The translations under genes were made by a program, and so were the position numbers. Below the pieces are notes generated by a model. It was not told the origin of the DNA, ran no database searches, and saw nothing but the letters and a program-made list of their open reading frames with translations. From Syntrophaceae bacterium (GTDB taxonomy: Bacteria > Desulfobacterota > Syntrophia > Syntrophales > UBA2192): a DNA stretch of 64,000 bases. Positions 42,269-51,122 of this stretch are shown here, in pieces. Within the stretch, counting starts at the first letter, position 1. Each line of letters begins with the position of its first letter. Location of the stretch: the NCBI GenBank assembly GCA_013177795.1, contig JABLXY010000002.1, positions 868,001 through 932,000 of the forward strand, read 5' to 3'.

Positions 42269-42814
42269 CTAGTCGTATTTGAAGTATTTCGGGGGCAGGA
42301 CGACGGGCGTGCGACCGGCGAGCAGCTCCGAGAGCGCGTAGAACAGCGCGTCGGCGCTCGGCGGGCACCCGGGGATGAACAGGTCGACCTTCACCACCTT
42401 GTCGACGCCCACGACCTCGTCCAGCGGCGTGCCGAGCTCCGGGGAGTCGGGGATGAGGCCGCCCACGTTGCTTTCCGCCTCGAGATAGGCCCGCTTGAGG
42501 GCCTCCTTCGTGCCGCAGAGGTTGCGCATGGCCGGCACGCCGCCGAAGGTGGCGCAGTCGCCGATGGCGATGAGGATCTGGCAGCGCTCGCGCATCTGCT
42601 TGGCCACCTCCACGTTGTGGGAGTTGCAGATGGCCCCCTCGAGGATGCCCACGGTGACGCCTTCCTTGGGCGGGTGCTTCAGGTCCGTCACCGGGCTCGA
42701 GGTGAATTCGGCCTTCTCCAGCAGCTGCAGGATGCGGTCGTCGATGTCGAGAAAGGACATGTGGCACCCGGCGCAGCCGGCCAGCCAGTCCGTGGCGATC
42801 GTGATTTTCGACAT
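42269..42814 (-). CDS. hoxY: [NiFe] hydrogenase small subunit, HoxY type
   Basis: 181 residues, the short HoxY-type small subunit with one 4Fe-4S cluster and no signal peptide, so cytoplasmic. The cluster cysteines lie in WLAGCAGCHMSFLDIDDRIL, ILEGAICNSHN, AIGDCATFGGVPAM and LFIPGCPPSADALFYAL. It passes electrons between HoxH and the Fe-S chain of the HoxU-like protein. It is 11 bp upstream of hoxH and 14 bp downstream of the hoxU-like gene. Confidence 0.93.
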   Translation of the reverse strand: MSKITIATDWLAGCAGCHMSFLDIDDRILQLLEKAEFTSSPVTDLKHPPKEGVTVGILEGAICNSHNVEVAKQMRERCQILIAIGDCATFGGVPAMRNLCGTKEALKRAYLEAESNVGGLIPDSPELGTPLDEVVGVDKVVKVDLFIPGCPPSADALFYALSELLAGRTPVVLPPKYFKYD

Positions 42815-42828
42815 GGAAGGGTCTCCTT

Positions 42829-44610
42829 TCACTTCAGTTCCTTTGCGGCGCGGGCCGATATTTCCTTGAAGGATGCGCCGAGTTTCTTCCCCAGCCTGTC
42901 GGCCAGCTGGGAGAGGATTTCCCAGTCCGCCAGGGCCTCGCCTTCGGGCTCCACGGCCCGCTCGGCCTTCAGGACAACCCCCTCCATGTTGATGAGGGTC
43001 CCCTCGCGCTCGCACCAGACGGCCGAGGGCAAGACCACGTCGGCCCGCTCGGTGAGCGGCGAGGCGTAGCTGGCCTGCGCGACGACGAAGGTGCTCTTGC
43101 CGATCCGCTCGAGGACGTCGCCGCTCATGTCCTGCTCCCCCATCATCGCGTAGAGCACCTTGGCGGCCTGAGGCTTGAAGCCGTTGTGGATCCCGAAGGC
43201 CAGGGCGCCCCGCGTGTTCACGCCGGGCTCCAGGGCCAGGAAACGGGCCTTCTTCCCGAGCTTCTTGAGGGTCTTGGCCGCCTTCTCGGTCAGTCCGGTC
43301 CCGAAGAACACGGTCACATTCTCGGCGTCGTCGGCCATCTCGACGGCTTTCGCGATGTCGGCGAGGCCCAGGGTCACCTCCGCGTACGGGGCAAGCCCGT
43401 TGTCGTTGTCGTCGACGACGATGAGGCGCATCCCCTTGTCGACGAGCCGCTTGATGCGGAACGAGGCGACGGGCTGGTCCTTGGCGGGGTCGGCCCCGAC
43501 GAGCAGGATCATGCCGCTGCCGACGAGTTCCCCGAAGGTGCCCGGCTTCTTGCCGATCCAGTCGGGCGCGGCGCCGGAGAGCAGGCCCACGTTCTTCGCC
43601 TTCAGCTCCTTGAGGAAGATCCGGCCTGCGAGGTAGAGGGCCTCGTTGGTCGCGTCGCCCGAGACGAGCAGGGCGATTTCCTTGGCCTCGGCGTCCTCGA
43701 GCTGCCTGGCGACGGTCTTGAGGGCGTCGCCCCAGCCGGCGGGCTCGAGCTTCCCCTTCCTCCGGATCAGGGGCTGGGTGATCCGCCTGCGCTCCTCGTA
43801 GAGCGGGTCGAAACGGCCGGCCTTGCAGAGCAGGCCGCCGCTGACGGCGCAGTCCCAATCCCCCTCGATGCGCAGGACGTTGCCGGCCCGCGTCACGATC
43901 CGCGTGCCGCAGCCGACGCTGCATCGGTTGCAGACGCTCCGGACGCGCTCCGTCTGGTCGCCGCGTCCCATGAAGGAACTCCGCCGGTCGATGAGGGCGC
44001 CCGTGGGGCAGACCTGCAGGCAGGTGCCGCAGGAGATGCAGGTCGATTCGCCGAAGGGCACGTTGGCGTCGGCGTGGATCATCGACTCCGCCCCCCGCTG
44101 CCTGAGCCCGAGGGTGTGGTTGGCCACGAGATCGCCGCATGCCCTCGCGCAGCGCTGGCAGAGCACGCAGCGGTTCTGATCCATGATGAAGTACTTGCGC
44201 GTGGCGTCCACGGGGAACGGCTGGGTGTAGGTCGGGTAGACCCAGTGGTCGATCCCGTAGCGGTAGCCGAGGTTCTGCAGCTCGCAGTCGCCGCTCGTCT
44301 CGCAGAACGGGCAGTAGTGGTTGCGCTCGGAGAACAGCATGTCGAGGATGAGCTTCCGGGCGGCCACCACGCGGGGGGACTCCGTCTCGATCTCCATGCC
44401 CTCCGAAATCGGGAACGCGCAGGCCGCCTGCAGGTTGCGCTGTCCCTTGACTTCGACGACGCAGATCCGGCAAGCCCCGATCGGCTGCAGCGCCCGGTGA
44501 TGACAGAGCGTCGGGATGTCGATGCCGGCCTGACTGGCGGCCTCGAGGACCGTGGCGCCCAGCGGCGCCAGCACCTCGCGGCCATTGATGATCACTCGTA
44601 TCTTTGCCAT
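42829..44610 (-). CDS. HoxU/NuoG-like Fe-S subunit with molybdopterin-oxidoreductase-like domain
   Basis: 593 residues from the ATG at 44610. The N-terminal [2Fe-2S] domain has CHHRALQPIGACRICVVEVK; the His-Cys cluster is HYCPFCETSGDCELQNLGYR; two [4Fe-4S] motifs follow, CVLCQRCARAC and CISCGTCLQVCPTGAL. An additional N4/N7-type cluster motif CNRCSVGCGTRI stands before a degenerate molybdopterin-like domain (about 270-590). Plain HoxU lacks that domain; this is the longer NuoG form. It should carry electrons between the flavoprotein and HoxY. Confidence 0.9.
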   Translation of the reverse strand: MAKIRVIINGREVLAPLGATVLEAASQAGIDIPTLCHHRALQPIGACRICVVEVKGQRNLQAACAFPISEGMEIETESPRVVAARKLILDMLFSERNHYCPFCETSGDCELQNLGYRYGIDHWVYPTYTQPFPVDATRKYFIMDQNRCVLCQRCARACGDLVANHTLGLRQRGAESMIHADANVPFGESTCISCGTCLQVCPTGALIDRRSSFMGRGDQTERVRSVCNRCSVGCGTRIVTRAGNVLRIEGDWDCAVSGGLLCKAGRFDPLYEERRRITQPLIRRKGKLEPAGWGDALKTVARQLEDAEAKEIALLVSGDATNEALYLAGRIFLKELKAKNVGLLSGAAPDWIGKKPGTFGELVGSGMILLVGADPAKDQPVASFRIKRLVDKGMRLIVVDDNDNGLAPYAEVTLGLADIAKAVEMADDAENVTVFFGTGLTEKAAKTLKKLGKKARFLALEPGVNTRGALAFGIHNGFKPQAAKVLYAMMGEQDMSGDVLERIGKSTFVVAQASYASPLTERADVVLPSAVWCEREGTLINMEGVVLKAERAVEPEGEALADWEILSQLADRLGKKLGASFKEISARAAKELK

Positions 44611-44699
44611 CTCTCGCCTCTCCTTTTTCTCAAAGGCTGTCGCAAGGCACCGGGGGCTGCGATGCACGCCGGGGGCCTGCCCGGTGTCGATGTGCTTGG

Positions 44700-47600
44700 T
44701 CAGAGCTCCACGTCACAGCGCAGGCAGCGGGTCGACTCCTTCTTCGCGGCCTCTTTCGTGTACCCCAGCTCGACCTCCTGGAAGTTCGCCCTCCGGTACG
44801 AGGCCTCCAGCTCCGGCATGCGGGCCATCGGGCACTCCTCGGTGTCCTCGTCGATGACGAAGGGGATGTGGATCTCTTCCTCGGGCGGAGGCACCCAGGC
44901 GGGCTCGCCGTTTCTCTTCCGGATGGCGGCGTCGATGTCCTCGGCCGCCGCGTGCCCCGCGGCGATGGCCTTGATGACCGTGCTGGGCCCCGTGACGGCG
45001 TCGCCGCCGGCGAAGAACTTCGGGTTCGTCGTCCCGGTGCGGAAGCCGTTGACGGCCGTGTCGAAGCAGGACCACTTGTTCACCGACACGCCGCTGTCCT
45101 TCGGCACGAAGGAGAGGTCCGGCGTCTGGCCGATGGCGGCGATGACGGTGTCCACCGCCAGGGTGAACTCGGAGCCCTTGACGGGAACGGGCCGCTTGCG
45201 GCCGCTGGAATCGAAGTCGCCCAGCTTCTGCCTCTGGCACTCGATCCCGCTGACCTTTCCGCCGGTGCCGACGATGCGCAGGGGCGCGACGAGGTACTCG
45301 ATCTTGATGCCCTCGTGCTCGGCCGCCACGATCTCCTCCTCGGCGGCGGGCATGTCCTCGCGCAGGCGCCGGTACAGGATCGTCACCTCGGCCCCCAGGC
45401 GCAGGGCCGTCCGTGCCGCGTCGATGGCGGAGTTGCCGCCGCCGATGACGGCCACCTTGGAGCCGAGCGATTTCCTCCCGCTCGTCCAGGCCGACTCGTC
45501 CATGTTGAAGTCGCGCAGGAACTCGACGCCGCCCCAAACGCCCTTGAGGTCCTCGCCCTCGACGCCCAAGCGCTGGCTCTTGTGGGCGCCGGGCGCGAGG
45601 TACACCATGTCGAAGTCCCGGTTGACGGCGTCCCAGGGCATCTCGCGCCCCACGCGGATGCCGCACTTGATCTCGACGCCGAGCTTGCGGATGTCGTCGA
45701 TCTCCCTCTCGAGGATCTGCCTGGGCAGGCGGTACGGGGGGATGCCCCAGCTCAGCATGCCGCCGGGCGTGGGCAGCTCCTCGAAGACCGTGACGCGGTA
45801 GCCGCGCAGCGCCAGGTCCCTGGCGCAGGTGAGCCCCGCGGGCCCCGCGCCGATGACGGCGATCCGCTCCTTCCGGGTCAGCGGGACGGGCTTGACCTCG
45901 GGCCTCGGCGCGTTGTCGGTGATGTAGCGCTTCAGGAACTTGATGGAGACCGGCTCATCGAGGAGGCCCCTGCGGCACTTGGACATGCACTGGTGGTCGC
46001 AGACCCGGCCGCAGACCGACGGGAAGGGGTTGGTCTTGAGCATGACCTTGTAGGCGTCAGCCAGGCGGTCGTCCCGGATGAGGGCCGTGTAGGCCGGGAT
46101 GTCCATGCCGATCGGGCAGGTGTGCTGGCAGGGCGACTTGAAGAGGGCCGAGCAGACGGCGGCGCGGCATTTCTTGTCGCGGATGTGCTCGACGTACTCG
46201 TCGCGGAAGTACCGGATCGTCGACAGCACCGGGTTCGGGGCGGTCTGCCCGAGGCCGCACAGGGAGGCGTCCTTGATGACGCTGGCCATCGACTCGAGCA
46301 GCTCGATGTCGCCCTCCTTGCCCTTTCCCTTGCAGATGTTGGTCAGGATCTCGAGCATCCGCTTCGTGCCCTCCCGGCAGGGGATGCACTTCCCGCAGGA
46401 TTCGTCCTGACAGAAGTCCATGAAGAAGCGGGCCATGTCGACGGCGCACTTGTCCTCGTTCATGACGATGAGGCCGCCCGAGCCCATGATGGCCCCCAGC
46501 TCGGTGACCTTCTCGTAGTCGACGGGCGCGTTGAGGTGCTGCACGGGGATGCAGCCGCCGGAGGGGCCGCCCAGCTGGGCGGCCTTGAACTTCTTGCCGC
46601 CGGGGATGCCGCCGCCGATGTCGTAGACGATGGTCCCGAGGGTCGTGCCCATGGGGACTTCCACGAGGCCCACGTTGTTGACGTCGCCCGTCAGCGCGAA
46701 GACCTTCGTACCCTTGGACTTCTCGGTGCCCACGCTGGCGTACCACTCGCCCCCGCGCAGGATGATCTGGCCGATGTTGGCGAGCGTCTCGACGTTGTTC
46801 AGGACGCTGGGCTTGGCCCAGAGGCCCGCCACGGCGGGGAAGGGGGGCCGGGGCCGCGGCATGCCGCGCTTGCCCTCGATGGAGGTCATCAGCGCCGTCT
46901 CCTCGCCGCAGACGAAGGCGCCCGCGCCCTGGTAGATCTCGATGTCGAAGTCGAAGCCCGTGCCCAGGATGTCCTCACCCAGCAGGCCCATCTCGCGGGC
47001 CTGGCCGATGGCCACGTTGAGGCGGTGGATCGCCAGCGGGTACTCGGCGCGGCAGTAGATGTAGCCCTTCTTCGACCCGATCGCCTTGGCGGCGATCACC
47101 ATGCCCTCGAGCACCGCGTGGGGGTCCGCCTCCAGCACGCTGCGGTCCATGAAGGCCCCCGGGTCGCCCTCGTCGGCGTTGCAGAGCACGTACTTCACGT
47201 CGCCGGGGGAGCGCTGGGCGAACTGCCACTTGAGCCCCGTGGGGAACCCGGCGCCGCCGCGCCCGCGCAGGCCCGACTTGAGGACTTCCTGGACGATCTG
47301 GTCCGGCGTCATCTCCGTGAGCGCCTTGGCCATCCCGGCGTAGCCGTCGCGGGCGATGTACTCCTCGATGTTCTCGGGGTCGATGAGGCCGCGGTTGCGC
47401 AGCACCCGGAGATCCTGCAGGGCGAAGAAGGGGATTTCCTGCATGGAGGGGATCCGGTCTTCCTTGCCCGGCTCCCGGTAGAAGAGCCGCTCGACGGGGC
47501 GCCCCTTGATGAAGTGCTCTTCCACGAGCACGGGGACGTCGGCCGGCTGGATGCCCATGTAGATGATGCCTTCGGGGTAGACGACCATGATGGGCCCCAT

Positions 47601-47759
47601 GGCGCAGAAGCCGTTGCAGCCCGTCTCGACGACCTTGAGCTCCTCTGCAAGGCCCCGCTTGTTGATCTCCTCGATGAGGGCCTTCTTGACCGCGATGCTT
47701 CCGGAAGCGTGGCAGCCGGTGCCCCCGCAGACCAGCAGATGCGAACGAAACACTTTCAT
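44700..47759 (-). CDS. HoxF/NuoF-like flavoprotein fused to GltD-like NAD(P)H-dependent FAD domain
   Basis: 1019 residues from the ATG at 47759 with GGAGGAGC upstream. Order of domains: thioredoxin-like [2Fe-2S] (CGGTGCHASGSIAV, then CNGFCAMGP); NuoF core with NADH/FMN site (GLRGRGGAGFPTGLKWQFAQ, CNADEGDPGAFMDR, GAGAFVCGEETALM); SLBB; [4Fe-4S] ESCGKCIPCREGTKRM. A bridging region with CQHTCPIGMDIPAYTALIRD and CGRVCDHQCMSKC leads to the GltD-like half: FAD site VIGAGPAGLTCARDLALRGY, NAD(P) site VAVIGGGNSAIDAARTALRL and AGGDAVTGPSTVIKAIAAGH. Two flavin sites and several clusters in one chain would suit electron confurcation between NADH, NADPH or ferredoxin and H2, but that is inference. Confidence 0.9.
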   Translation of the reverse strand: MKVFRSHLLVCGGTGCHASGSIAVKKALIEEINKRGLAEELKVVETGCNGFCAMGPIMVVYPEGIIYMGIQPADVPVLVEEHFIKGRPVERLFYREPGKEDRIPSMQEIPFFALQDLRVLRNRGLIDPENIEEYIARDGYAGMAKALTEMTPDQIVQEVLKSGLRGRGGAGFPTGLKWQFAQRSPGDVKYVLCNADEGDPGAFMDRSVLEADPHAVLEGMVIAAKAIGSKKGYIYCRAEYPLAIHRLNVAIGQAREMGLLGEDILGTGFDFDIEIYQGAGAFVCGEETALMTSIEGKRGMPRPRPPFPAVAGLWAKPSVLNNVETLANIGQIILRGGEWYASVGTEKSKGTKVFALTGDVNNVGLVEVPMGTTLGTIVYDIGGGIPGGKKFKAAQLGGPSGGCIPVQHLNAPVDYEKVTELGAIMGSGGLIVMNEDKCAVDMARFFMDFCQDESCGKCIPCREGTKRMLEILTNICKGKGKEGDIELLESMASVIKDASLCGLGQTAPNPVLSTIRYFRDEYVEHIRDKKCRAAVCSALFKSPCQHTCPIGMDIPAYTALIRDDRLADAYKVMLKTNPFPSVCGRVCDHQCMSKCRRGLLDEPVSIKFLKRYITDNAPRPEVKPVPLTRKERIAVIGAGPAGLTCARDLALRGYRVTVFEELPTPGGMLSWGIPPYRLPRQILEREIDDIRKLGVEIKCGIRVGREMPWDAVNRDFDMVYLAPGAHKSQRLGVEGEDLKGVWGGVEFLRDFNMDESAWTSGRKSLGSKVAVIGGGNSAIDAARTALRLGAEVTILYRRLREDMPAAEEEIVAAEHEGIKIEYLVAPLRIVGTGGKVSGIECQRQKLGDFDSSGRKRPVPVKGSEFTLAVDTVIAAIGQTPDLSFVPKDSGVSVNKWSCFDTAVNGFRTGTTNPKFFAGGDAVTGPSTVIKAIAAGHAAAEDIDAAIRKRNGEPAWVPPPEEEIHIPFVIDEDTEECPMARMPELEASYRRANFQEVELGYTKEAAKKESTRCLRCDVEL

Positions 47760-47812
47760 CGGATTTGCTCCTCCCCTCTCATTCTCGGCAGGGAATGGTG
47801 AATGCCTCTCTC

Positions 47813-48196
47813 CTAGCGGACGACCTCGGCCCCCTTGGCGAGCACGAAGGGCGTCTGGATCTCGCCCTCCATGACGTGGCGCTTGAACACCTGGCGCATC
47901 TTCTTTTCGTCCATCTTCTCGTACTTGATGGGCTCCCTGCCCAGGAGTTCGACGGTGACGAGGGGCTCGCGGCTGCAGAGTCCCATGCAGCCCGAGGTGG
48001 TCACGATGACGTCCGTCACGGCGCTCTCCTCGATCTCGCGCATCAGGGCGTTGAGCACCTCGCGGGCGCCCGAGGCGATGCCGCAGGTCCCCATGTGGAC
48101 GGTCACCTTGGCCCGATGCCCGCCCTCGCGGAGGGCCGTCTGGGAATGGACCTTCTCCTTGATCTTCTTGAGATCCTCGATTTTCAGCTTCGTCAT
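47813..48196 (-). CDS. [2Fe-2S] thioredoxin-like ferredoxin subunit
   Basis: 127 residues from the ATG at 48196. Ferredoxin of the thioredoxin-fold type as in NADP-reducing hydrogenase subunit HndB: VHMGTCGIASGAREVLNALM and TTSGCMGLCSREPLV give the four cluster cysteines. It lies between the hoxE-like and hoxF-like genes with short spacing, so it is a subunit or electron shuttle of the complex. Similar proteins sit next to NuoE/NuoF genes in other anaerobic hydrogenases. Confidence 0.9.
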   Translation of the reverse strand: MTKLKIEDLKKIKEKVHSQTALREGGHRAKVTVHMGTCGIASGAREVLNALMREIEESAVTDVIVTTSGCMGLCSREPLVTVELLGREPIKYEKMDEKKMRQVFKRHVMEGEIQTPFVLAKGAEVVR

Positions 48197-48319
48197 GGCG
48201 CAACCTCGTTTGGATGGCTCAGGGCTGCGGGCGAAGGGCTGAAAGGATATGGGCGGACAAGGGATTGTGCTTTCTTCCTCCGGCCTCGCGCCTTCCGCCT
48301 TCCGCCGTTTGCCCGTCAT

Positions 48320-48814
48320 TTATTGGTAGTCGTCCAGCACCGACTTGAGCTTCTGGGTCTTGATCCGGCCGTGGACGTTCTCGTCGATCACGATGACCGG
48401 GGCGAGCCCGCAGGCCCCCAGACATCGGACCGTCTCGTAGGTGAACCGCCTGTCGGCCGTCGTCTCGCCCTCCTGGACGCTGTACTCCTTCACGATGCTC
48501 TCCGCGATGGCTTTTCCGCCGCGGACGTAGCAGGCCGTGCCCAGGCAGACGCGCACCGTGTGCCGGCCCCGGGGCTTCATCGTGAAGAAGGAATAGAACG
48601 TCACGACGCCGTAGACCTGCGCCAGCGGCAGATGCAGACCCTCGGCGATCCTCCGCTGAACCGGGACGGGGAGATAGTCGAGCACGACCTGGGCCTCCTC
48701 CAGCACCGGGATGAGGCCGCCGGGCTTCCCCTTGTACTTGGCGATGATCGCGTCGAGCTTCGCCACCTGCTCGGCGGTGAACTCACGGAGCAAATCGCTG
48801 TTGCCGTTCTTCAT
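48320..48814 (-). CDS. hoxE: HoxE/NuoE-like [2Fe-2S] subunit
   Basis: 164 residues from the ATG at 48814 (GAGAGGAG upstream). A NuoE-family subunit: a helical N-terminal part (GGLIPVLEEAQVVLDYLPVP) and a thioredoxin-like [2Fe-2S] domain with CLGTACYVRGG and CLGACGLAPV. It works beside the NuoF-type flavoprotein in the NAD(P)H-reactive half of the hydrogenase. About 120 bp separate it from the next gene downstream. It follows the HATPase regulator gene by 26 bp. Confidence 0.93.
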   Translation of the reverse strand: MKNGNSDLLREFTAEQVAKLDAIIAKYKGKPGGLIPVLEEAQVVLDYLPVPVQRRIAEGLHLPLAQVYGVVTFYSFFTMKPRGRHTVRVCLGTACYVRGGKAIAESIVKEYSVQEGETTADRRFTYETVRCLGACGLAPVIVIDENVHGRIKTQKLKSVLDDYQ

Positions 48815-48840
48815 CGATGCTCTCCTCTCTCGGGAGGGTT

Positions 48841-49389
48841 TCATGCCGACGCCCCGATGTCCCGCAGCCCCTCCGCGATGTGCCCGCGGAGGAATCCCGT
48901 GACCTCGGGGTGGTCCAGCGGCACGTCCTCCAACGCTTGTTTGATGTCCCTCGTGTCCAGCAGGTAAACCCTGCCGTCCGTTTCATGCCTGTAGATGAAA
49001 TCGCTCCCCGGGTTTCCCACGATGAGCGCGATCAGGGTCGACGCAATGTCGCCCAGGGGCTGCCGGTCGATGTGGGTCAGGCCGAAGGTGGCCTCGACGA
49101 CCGTCCCCGTCCCCGGTTTCGATCGAAGGGTCAGGCGCCCGCCGGTCCTCTGCGCCGCCTCGGCGAGCATGGGCAGCCCGAGGCCCACGCGCCGGACCTT
49201 TTTCGTCGTGTAGAAGGGGTCGAGGGCCCGTTCGCGCTCCTCGCGGGTCATGCCCCTGCCGTTGTCCGTGATCCGCATCAGGAGGAGGTCCTTTGACCGG
49301 CTCTCGCGGACGAGGATGCGGACGAGCGTCGCGCCGGCGCGGATGGCGTTTTCGACGATGTCCAGGATGTGCAGCGCCAGCTCGAGCAC
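48841..49389 (-). CDS. HATPase (histidine-kinase-like ATP-binding) protein
   Basis: 182 residues with GHKL ATPase boxes: LALHILDIVENAIRAGAT (N-box), ITDNGRGMTREERERALDPF (G1 box) and VRRVGLGLPMLAEAAQRTGG (G2 box). There is no dimerisation/His phospho-acceptor domain or sensor domain, so it is not a classical sensor kinase. Its place is in the small-regulator block (PHP, RsbW-like, DRTGG) that heads the hydrogenase operon. This block accompanies NADH/ferredoxin hydrogenases in several anaerobes and may sense nucleotide or redox state. It lies 4 bp after the PHP gene. Confidence 0.82.
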   Translation of the reverse strand: MLELALHILDIVENAIRAGATLVRILVRESRSKDLLLMRITDNGRGMTREERERALDPFYTTKKVRRVGLGLPMLAEAAQRTGGRLTLRSKPGTGTVVEATFGLTHIDRQPLGDIASTLIALIVGNPGSDFIYRHETDGRVYLLDTRDIKQALEDVPLDHPEVTGFLRGHIAEGLRDIGASA

Positions 49390-49393
49390 TCTC

Positions 49394-50131
49394 TCACTCC
49401 AGGATGCACCGGCCGCCGCGCTTTCCGAAGGCCCGCTTCAGCTCCGCCAGCGTGGGTTCCTTCAGCATCGCGCGCGTAACCCCCGTCCCGATGTCCGTGA
49501 TGATGTGGGCATCGGAGGACTCGATGAAGGCGAAGCGCGCAAGCTCGGGGTGACGGCGCCTCGCCTCGGCGATCCCCAGCCGGCGGGTCACCTCAAGGGC
49601 ATCCAGGGGGAGCCCCTCGGGGATGAACCCGAGCTGCCCGAGGATGCCGAAGGCCTCGCGGTTGATGTGGGCCGCCACGGCGAGCCCGCCCGCGTCGTGG
49701 ATGGCATCCACGATCCGCGCGAGCGGCAGTTCCGTGGCCCCCATGAGCAGCCTCTCGCTGAGCCCCTCCACCTCGTCGTGCTCGTTGACGATGGCCTGGC
49801 AGCCGAAGGCGTCCTCGTCGTTTTTCCCCGGCAGGTGCCGGTGGACGAGGTCCTGCAGGGGGCCCAGGTTTTCCAGCTTGTCAAAGAGCGCCAGGACGTG
49901 AACTTCCTCGCAGCTCGTGATCTCCATGCCCGGAAAGACGGTCAGCCCGGTGCCTTCGGCGCATTTGACGACGTACGGCGCGTTTTCGGATGCGTTGTGG
50001 TCGCAGACGGCGATGATGTCGAGACGGCGGGCCAGCGCCATCGATACGACGGCCCGGGGGTACATGTCGAGGTCGGCACAGGGTGAAAGACAGGTGTGAA
50101 CGTGGAAATCACAGCGGAACTCCCTGATCAT
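49394..50131 (-). CDS. PHP-domain phosphoesterase
   Basis: 245 residues of the PHP fold. Metal-site motifs are DFHVHTCLSPCADLDMYPRA, AVCDHNASENAPYV, FPGMEITSCEEVHVLALFDK and AHINREAFGI, ending in SSDAHIITDIGTG. Related proteins (TrpH-like) hydrolyse small phosphodiesters or nucleotides. Its role in the hydrogenase operon is unknown, but the neighbouring HATPase gene starts 4 bp after it. A terminator at 50212-50247 separates it from the DRTGG genes upstream. Confidence 0.85.
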   Translation of the reverse strand: MIREFRCDFHVHTCLSPCADLDMYPRAVVSMALARRLDIIAVCDHNASENAPYVVKCAEGTGLTVFPGMEITSCEEVHVLALFDKLENLGPLQDLVHRHLPGKNDEDAFGCQAIVNEHDEVEGLSERLLMGATELPLARIVDAIHDAGGLAVAAHINREAFGILGQLGFIPEGLPLDALEVTRRLGIAEARRRHPELARFAFIESSDAHIITDIGTGVTRAMLKEPTLAELKRAFGKRGGRCILE

Positions 50132-50211
50132 CGGCGGAACCCCTTAAGGGCTGCTGCCGCTCTCCCCCCTCCCGGTCGCGGCCGGTGCGGGCCGCTGACG
50201 GCAAGAACCCG

Positions 50212-50247
50212 AAAAAAAAAGGAACGGCCCCGCTCGGACCGTTCCTT
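50212..50247 (-). terminator. Intrinsic terminator between DRTGG and PHP genes
   Basis: On the minus strand AAGGAACGG and CCGTTCCTT form a 9-bp stem with an 11-base loop followed by a run of nine T. It would end transcription of the three-gene upstream block or attenuate read-through into the hydrogenase genes. Confidence 0.85.
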
Positions 50248-50257
50248 TACTACAAAT

Positions 50258-50593
50258 TCACGGCTTGATCAATTGATATATTCTGCCGACGATCTCGAAG
50301 GCCGGCAGCTCCGTCACCAGGATCGGGATCCCCTCCGCTTCGGCCTTTGCCTTCGTGTCGGGGGCGGGCTCGCTTCCCTGGATCAGGATGATGCCCGCAA
50401 GTTCCTTGAGGCTGGCCACGGCCACGATGTTCTGGTGCACCTGGCGCGTGATCCAGATGTCGCCCTCCTTGCTGTTGGCCATGACATCGCTGAGCAGATC
50501 CCCCACGTACCCGCCGCGGACCTCCCGCCCGAGTTTTTCCCCTGCGCAGCGAACCTCGAGGCCCAACTCGCGGACCAATGCGTCAAGCTGCAT
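50258..50593 (-). CDS. DRTGG-domain protein
   Basis: 111 residues. The single-domain DRTGG fold is shown by LVRELGLEVRCAGEKLGREV, GGYVGDLLSDVMANSKEGDI and WITRQVHQNIVAVASLKELA, then GIILIQGSEPAPDTKAKAEA. Such small proteins cluster with HATPase and PHP proteins in hydrogenase operons; they lack a catalytic site and probably bind a ligand such as a nucleotide. A strong terminator follows directly. It is paralogous to the gene at 51119-51484. Confidence 0.85.
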   Translation of the reverse strand: MQLDALVRELGLEVRCAGEKLGREVRGGYVGDLLSDVMANSKEGDIWITRQVHQNIVAVASLKELAGIILIQGSEPAPDTKAKAEAEGIPILVTELPAFEIVGRIYQLIKP

Positions 50594-50645
50594 GAGCGTC
50601 CTCTCCTGCCGTCATCAAGGGCGCAACCCTTCGGCGTTTCCCCCC

Positions 50646-51122
50646 TCAGAGCGTGATCTGCGGCAGATCGGGGTGCAGAATCTTCTGGAAATTCATCACC
50701 GTCATCCGCACGTTGGTGCCCACGCCCAGCTCGGAGGTGATGATCAGGTGGTCGGAATATTTCTTCATGTTCGCCAGCCCCATGCCCGCGCCGAACCCCA
50801 TCTCGCGCACGGCGGGCGATGCGGTGGAATAGCCTTCCTGCATGGCGAGCTCGATGTCCGGGATCCCGGGGCCTTCGTCCTTCGCCTCGATCTTCACCGC
50901 CTCGTCGGTGACGGACAGGGTGATGGTGCCGCGCTTGGCATAGGAGACGATGTTGATCTCCGACTCGTAGCAGATGATGGCGATCCGTCGCACGATGTCC
51001 GTCGAGACGCCCAAGTCCTTCAGGATGCCCTTGATCTGGCCGGACACGTTGCCCGCATTCTGGAAGCTTCCGCCCTCCACCTCGAAGGACTTCTCGAAAT
51101 TCAGCGTCACCCCCATGTTCAC
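50646..51122 (-). CDS. RsbW-like anti-sigma/ATP-binding protein
   Basis: 158 residues with a short GHKL ATPase fold: DIVRRIAIICYESEINIVSY (N-box), VKIEAKDEGPGIPDIELAMQ (G1 box) and GFGAGMGLANMKKYSDHLII (G2 box). This resembles serine-protein kinases of the RsbW/SpoIIAB kind. Start: GTG at 51122 overlaps the stop of the DRTGG gene (GTGA) or ATG at 51116; both are in frame. In this setting it may modulate the sensing block rather than a sigma factor. Confidence 0.8.
   Translation of the reverse strand: MNMGVTLNFEKSFEVEGGSFQNAGNVSGQIKGILKDLGVSTDIVRRIAIICYESEINIVSYAKRGTITLSVTDEAVKIEAKDEGPGIPDIELAMQEGYSTASPAVREMGFGAGMGLANMKKYSDHLIITSELGVGTNVRMTVMNFQKILHPDLPQITL

Noticed and set aside
42269-44473. 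Long minus-strand frame running through hoxU into hoxY
   Set aside because: The first part is a shadow frame rich in Arg/Gly/Pro; only the last 181 codons from the ATG at 42814 are HoxY.
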